Assembly: GCA_025464695.1 (NCBI GenBank)
Contig: JAODNQ010000178.1
Coordinates: 1 to 9,061 of the forward strand
Reading direction: 5' to 3'
Source of the DNA: Frankiales bacterium
GTDB lineage: Bacteria; Actinomycetota; Actinomycetes; Mycobacteriales; SCTD01
DNA: 9,061 nt
Positions 7,091 through 9,061 of the stretch are shown piece by piece (positions within the stretch are counted from its first letter, which is position 1; every line of letters starts with the position of its first letter). The position numbers and the translations under genes are program-made. Below the pieces are notes generated by a model. The model saw only the letters and a program-made list of their open reading frames with translations. It was not told the DNA's origin and searched no databases.

Positions 7091-7693
7091 GTGCCCGCAC
7101 CCCTGAACGTCCTCGCCCTCGTGTGCACCCTCAAGCCCTCGCCCGAGCCCAGCAGCGCCGACCGGATGGCGTCCCTGATGCTCGCCGAGTTCCCCGGCGC
7201 CACCACCGACGTCGTCCGCGTCGTCGACGCCGCCGTGAAGCCGGGCCTGCTCGACGACCTCGGCGACGGCGACGGCTGGCCCGCCGTCCGCGCGAAGATC
7301 GACGCCGCCGACGTCCTCGTGGTCACCGGCCCGATCTGGAACGGTCAGCCGGCCAGCCCGTTCCTGCAGATCCCGGAGCGGCTCAACGCCGTGCTGTCGC
7401 AGAAGGACGACCGGCAGCGCACCCCGCTGTTCGGCAAGGTGTGCGTGCTCGGGGTCGTCGGCAACGAGGACGGCGCCCGGCACGTGCAGTCGATCATGAT
7501 GGCGGCGCTGTCGGAGCTCGGCCTGACGTTCGCGGCGGTGCCCCTGGCGTACCACCTCGGCGACGACCTGGTCGACCAGGACGAGGTCGAGGACGCCGAC
7601 GCCGAGCTGATCGCCCGGGCCTGCAGCGGGGCCGCCCACCTAGCGCAGGTGCTCAGGGCGAACCCCTACCCGGGGGTGCCCGGCCCCGCCTAG
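7091..7693 (+). CDS. Flavodoxin-fold NAD(P)H-dependent FMN reductase-like protein
   Basis: A 200-residue soluble protein with the layout of the NADPH-dependent FMN reductase/flavodoxin family. The N-terminal strand and phosphate-binding loop read LALVCTLKPSPEPSSAD (8-24). The second flavin-contacting segment is ADVLVVTGPIWNGQPASPF (73-91) followed by ERL (96-98). A third strand-loop reads KVCVLGVVGNEDGARH (116-131). The C-terminal helix with AAHLAQVL and NPYPG (181-195) is typical of an actinobacterial subgroup. It probably binds FMN and transfers electrons from NAD(P)H to an unknown acceptor in the cytoplasm. No membrane segment is seen. The GTG start is supported by GGAGGA at 6-nt spacing. 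It diverges from the APH-fold gene, and its TAG stop overlaps the stop of the converging hydrolase in a shared CTAG. Confidence 0.87.
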   Translation: MPAPLNVLALVCTLKPSPEPSSADRMASLMLAEFPGATTDVVRVVDAAVKPGLLDDLGDGDGWPAVRAKIDAADVLVVTGPIWNGQPASPFLQIPERLNAVLSQKDDRQRTPLFGKVCVLGVVGNEDGARHVQSIMMAALSELGLTFAAVPLAYHLGDDLVDQDEVEDADAELIARACSGAAHLAQVLRANPYPGVPGPA

Positions 7694-8520
7694 ACCGCCG
7701 CGCGGAGGTGCTCGAGCAGCAGCGGCACCAGCTGCTCGGGTGCCTCCTCGGGCACCCAGTGCGACACCCCGTGCAGGACCTCGAACCGGTACGGCCCGTC
7801 GACGTACGACGCCGTCGCGTGCGCCGCCACGGGGCCGAGCGCGTCGTCCTCGTCCGACCAGACGTACAGCGTCGGGACGGTGACCGGCGGCAGCGGGTCC
7901 CGCATGCCCGCGGACTGCGCCCGGTACCAGCCGAGCATCGCGGTCAGCGCGCCCGGCTCCTGCGCGTGCTCGACGTGGTGCTCCGCGCCCGGGGCGCGCG
8001 AGAGCGCGGTGCGGAGCCAGGCGGCGTCGTCGGCCAGCAGCCTCGCCTCCGCCGTCGGCTCGTTGAACATGAGCATGTACTGCGACCGGGCCCGCTGGTC
8101 GTCGTCGGTGCGCAGGGCCGCCCCGAACGCTGCGGGGTGCGGCACCGAGACGGCTCCGAGCGACAGCACCCGGCCCGGCTGCCGGCCGGCCAGCTGCCAC
8201 GCGACCGCCGCGCCCCAGTCGTGCCCCACGACGTGGGCCGCGTGCACCTCCAGCGCGTCGAGCAGCCCGACGGCGTCGGCCACCAGGTGCGTCATCGCGT
8301 AGGCCTCGACCCCCTCGGGGCGGGCGCCGGGGGAGTAGCCCCGCTGGCTGGGCGCGACCACGCGGTAGCCGGCGTCGACCAGGGCGGGCCAGACCAGCCG
8401 CCACTCCCACAGGCTCTGCGGGAAGCCGTGCAGCAGCAGCACGACCTCGCTGTCGCGCGGCCCGAGGTCGACGACGTCGAAGGTCAGCTCGCCGACCAGG
8501 ACGGGGGTGCTGGAGGTCAT
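7690..8520 (-). CDS. Alpha/beta-fold hydrolase, epoxide-hydrolase-like
   Basis: A 276-residue alpha/beta hydrolase with an aspartate nucleophile. Visible features are the oxyanion-hole motif HGFP (31-34) followed by QSLWEW, the nucleophile elbow GHDWGA (99-104, D101), an acid loop WSDEDDALG (221-229, probably D225) and the catalytic histidine in VSHWV (H254). Cap-domain tyrosines in SQYML (Y148) and GWYRA (Y199) match those that open the epoxide ring in soluble epoxide hydrolases, favouring that activity. A haloalkane or haloacetate dehalogenase-like role is less likely but shares the Asp nucleophile. The substrate is unknown; no signal peptide is seen. The ATG at 8518-8520 has no Shine-Dalgarno, but TAGGCT lies 6 nt upstream, consistent with a leaderless transcript. 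It is divergent from a PucR-type regulator gene 65 bp away, which could control it (inference). Confidence 0.92.
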   Translation of the reverse strand: MTSSTPVLVGELTFDVVDLGPRDSEVVLLLHGFPQSLWEWRLVWPALVDAGYRVVAPSQRGYSPGARPEGVEAYAMTHLVADAVGLLDALEVHAAHVVGHDWGAAVAWQLAGRQPGRVLSLGAVSVPHPAAFGAALRTDDDQRARSQYMLMFNEPTAEARLLADDAAWLRTALSRAPGAEHHVEHAQEPGALTAMLGWYRAQSAGMRDPLPPVTVPTLYVWSDEDDALGPVAAHATASYVDGPYRFEVLHGVSHWVPEEAPEQLVPLLLEHLRAAV

Positions 8521-8526
8521 GGCGGC

Positions 8527-8536
8527 AGCCTAGGGT
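8527..8536. promoter_or_regulatory. Overlapping divergent -10-like boxes between the hydrolase and PucR-type genes
   Basis: The minus strand reads TAGGCT (8532 down to 8527), 6 nt before the hydrolase ATG. The plus strand reads TAGGGT (8531-8536), about 50 nt before the regulator GTG. Both fit TANNNT, and they share the central TA step of CCTAGG, giving a symmetric bidirectional promoter core. No clear -35 element is visible on either strand. Confidence 0.4.
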
Positions 8537-8554
8537 CAGCCCCCGGACACGATC

Positions 8555-8569
8555 TGCCGGGACCCGGCA
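8555..8569. promoter_or_regulatory. 15-bp perfect palindrome, candidate operator upstream of the PucR-type gene
   Basis: TGCCGGG-A-CCCGGCA is a perfect inverted repeat with 7-bp arms around a single A. It lies inside the 65-bp divergent intergenic region, just downstream of the plus-strand -10-like box and 3 bp before the ribosome-binding site. It could be a binding site for the divergent regulator or another protein; as a transcript hairpin it could also affect access to the ribosome-binding site. Confidence 0.4.
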
Positions 8570-8572
8570 ACC

Positions 8573-8579
8573 GAGGGAG
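8573..8579 (+). promoter_or_regulatory. Ribosome-binding site of the PucR-type gene
   Basis: GAGGGAG with a 6-nt spacer supports the GTG at 8586 over the out-of-frame GTG at 8581. Confidence 0.65.
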
Positions 8580-8585
8580 CGTGCT

Positions 8586-9061
8586 GTGGAGCTCGACCTG
8601 CAGGCCGTGGCGGCCGGTGCCGCGTCCGACGCGGGCGGCCTGGACCCGGCGCTGCTCGGTGACTTCCTGCCGACCGTCATCGAGGCGGCGGGCAGCGGGC
8701 GGCGCCTGCGGCGGCGCGAGCTCGAGCGGTACGGCGAGCGCGGGGCGGCCGCGGCGTCGGCGGGCGTGCCGCTGCGCGCCCTGGTCGACCTGTACCTGTC
8801 CGCCAGCTGGCGGCTCTGGGAGGCGCTGCCGCTGCCCGGCGACGCGGGGCAGGTGAAGGCCGCCGGGCTCGCGGTCCTGCGGGCGGCCGACGACGGCGTC
8901 GCCGCGCTCTGCGGGGGGTTCCAGCTGGCCCGCAACGACCTCGCCCGGCGGCTCGAGGCCGAGCGCCGCGAGGTCTTCGAGGCCCTGCTCGCCGGCGGGC
9001 TGCGGGCGGCCGGTGTGCTCGGGCGGGCCGCTGACCTCGGGCTCGACCTCGCGAGCCCGCA
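8586..9061 (+). CDS. PucR-type (CdaR-like) transcriptional regulator, N-terminal part
   Basis: The first 158 codons of a gene that runs off the right edge. The visible part is mostly helical and contains RRRELERYGERGAAAA (43-58), VPLRALVDLYLSASWRLW (61-78), then VLRAADDGVAALCGGFQLA (97-115) and FEALLAGG (131-138). This matches the N-terminal sensory-type region that precedes the GGDEF-like and C-terminal helix-turn-helix domains in many actinobacterial PucR-family proteins (similar to RsbRD-type N-terminal domains). The DNA-binding domain would lie outside the window, so the call rests on N-terminal resemblance. No membrane segment is seen. The GTG is supported by GAGGGAG 6 nt upstream. It is transcribed away from the epoxide-hydrolase-like gene across a compact shared control region, suggesting but not proving local regulation. 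Confidence 0.75.
   Translation, partial: MELDLQAVAAGAASDAGGLDPALLGDFLPTVIEAAGSGRRLRRRELERYGERGAAAASAGVPLRALVDLYLSASWRLWEALPLPGDAGQVKAAGLAVLRAADDGVAALCGGFQLARNDLARRLEAERREVFEALLAGGLRAAGVLGRAADLGLDLASP

Noticed and set aside
7984..7998. 15-bp palindrome CGCGCCC-G-GGGCGCG
   Set aside because: It lies inside the hydrolase coding sequence and is made only of G and C, so chance in this composition is the simplest explanation.
6990..8856. Extended open frames running through 6970-7090 and across the flavoprotein and hydrolase genes on the opposite strand
   Set aside because: Translations there are low-complexity Arg/Pro/Ala sequence. Ribosome-binding sites and family motifs place the real starts at 6969, 7091 and 8520.
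1..9061. Anti-phage defence island or other new multi-gene system
   Set aside because: AdnAB is a housekeeping repair complex in Actinobacteria, and the neighbours are unrelated hydrolase, flavoprotein and regulator genes with no defence or mobile-element signatures.

Overview
The window reads as chromosomal DNA of a very high-GC actinobacterium. GC is extreme, third codon positions are almost all G or C, and GTG starts are common (four of the five visible starts). It opens with a tandem adnA-adnB pair, the double-strand-break resecting motor-nuclease typical of Actinobacteria. I cannot name the genus. No tRNA, rRNA, CRISPR array, transposase or phage gene is visible.

Layout: (i) 1-5474, plus strand: the 3' two thirds of adnA, overlapping a complete adnB by 14 bp, so an operon encoding the two subunits of one helicase-nuclease complex. 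(ii) 5475-5627: a short gap between converging genes, holding a 47-bp tandem repeat with GC hairpins, probably a terminator region. (iii) 5628-6969, minus strand: an endonuclease/exonuclease/phosphatase-fold hydrolase, preceded by a small aminoglycoside-phosphotransferase-fold protein whose catalytic residues look lost. (iv) 6970-7090: a 121-bp divergent intergenic region. (v) 7091-7693, plus strand: a flavodoxin-fold NAD(P)H-dependent FMN reductase-like protein. Its stop codon overlaps that of the converging epoxide-hydrolase-like alpha/beta hydrolase (7690-8520, minus strand). (vi) 8521-8585: a 65-bp divergent promoter region with overlapping -10-like elements and a 15-bp palindrome. (vii) 8586 to the right edge, plus strand: the N-terminal part of a PucR-type transcriptional regulator.

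adnA and adnB work together in DNA break repair. The right-hand genes look like an ordinary accessory-metabolism neighbourhood; the PucR-type gene could control the divergent hydrolase, but that is inference from arrangement only. I do not see a previously undescribed multi-gene system. The points most worth a second look are the degenerate small kinase-fold protein, the 47-bp repeat after adnB, the penta-residue repeat in the AdnB interdomain linker, two apparently leaderless minus-strand genes, and the compact 8521-8585 control region.
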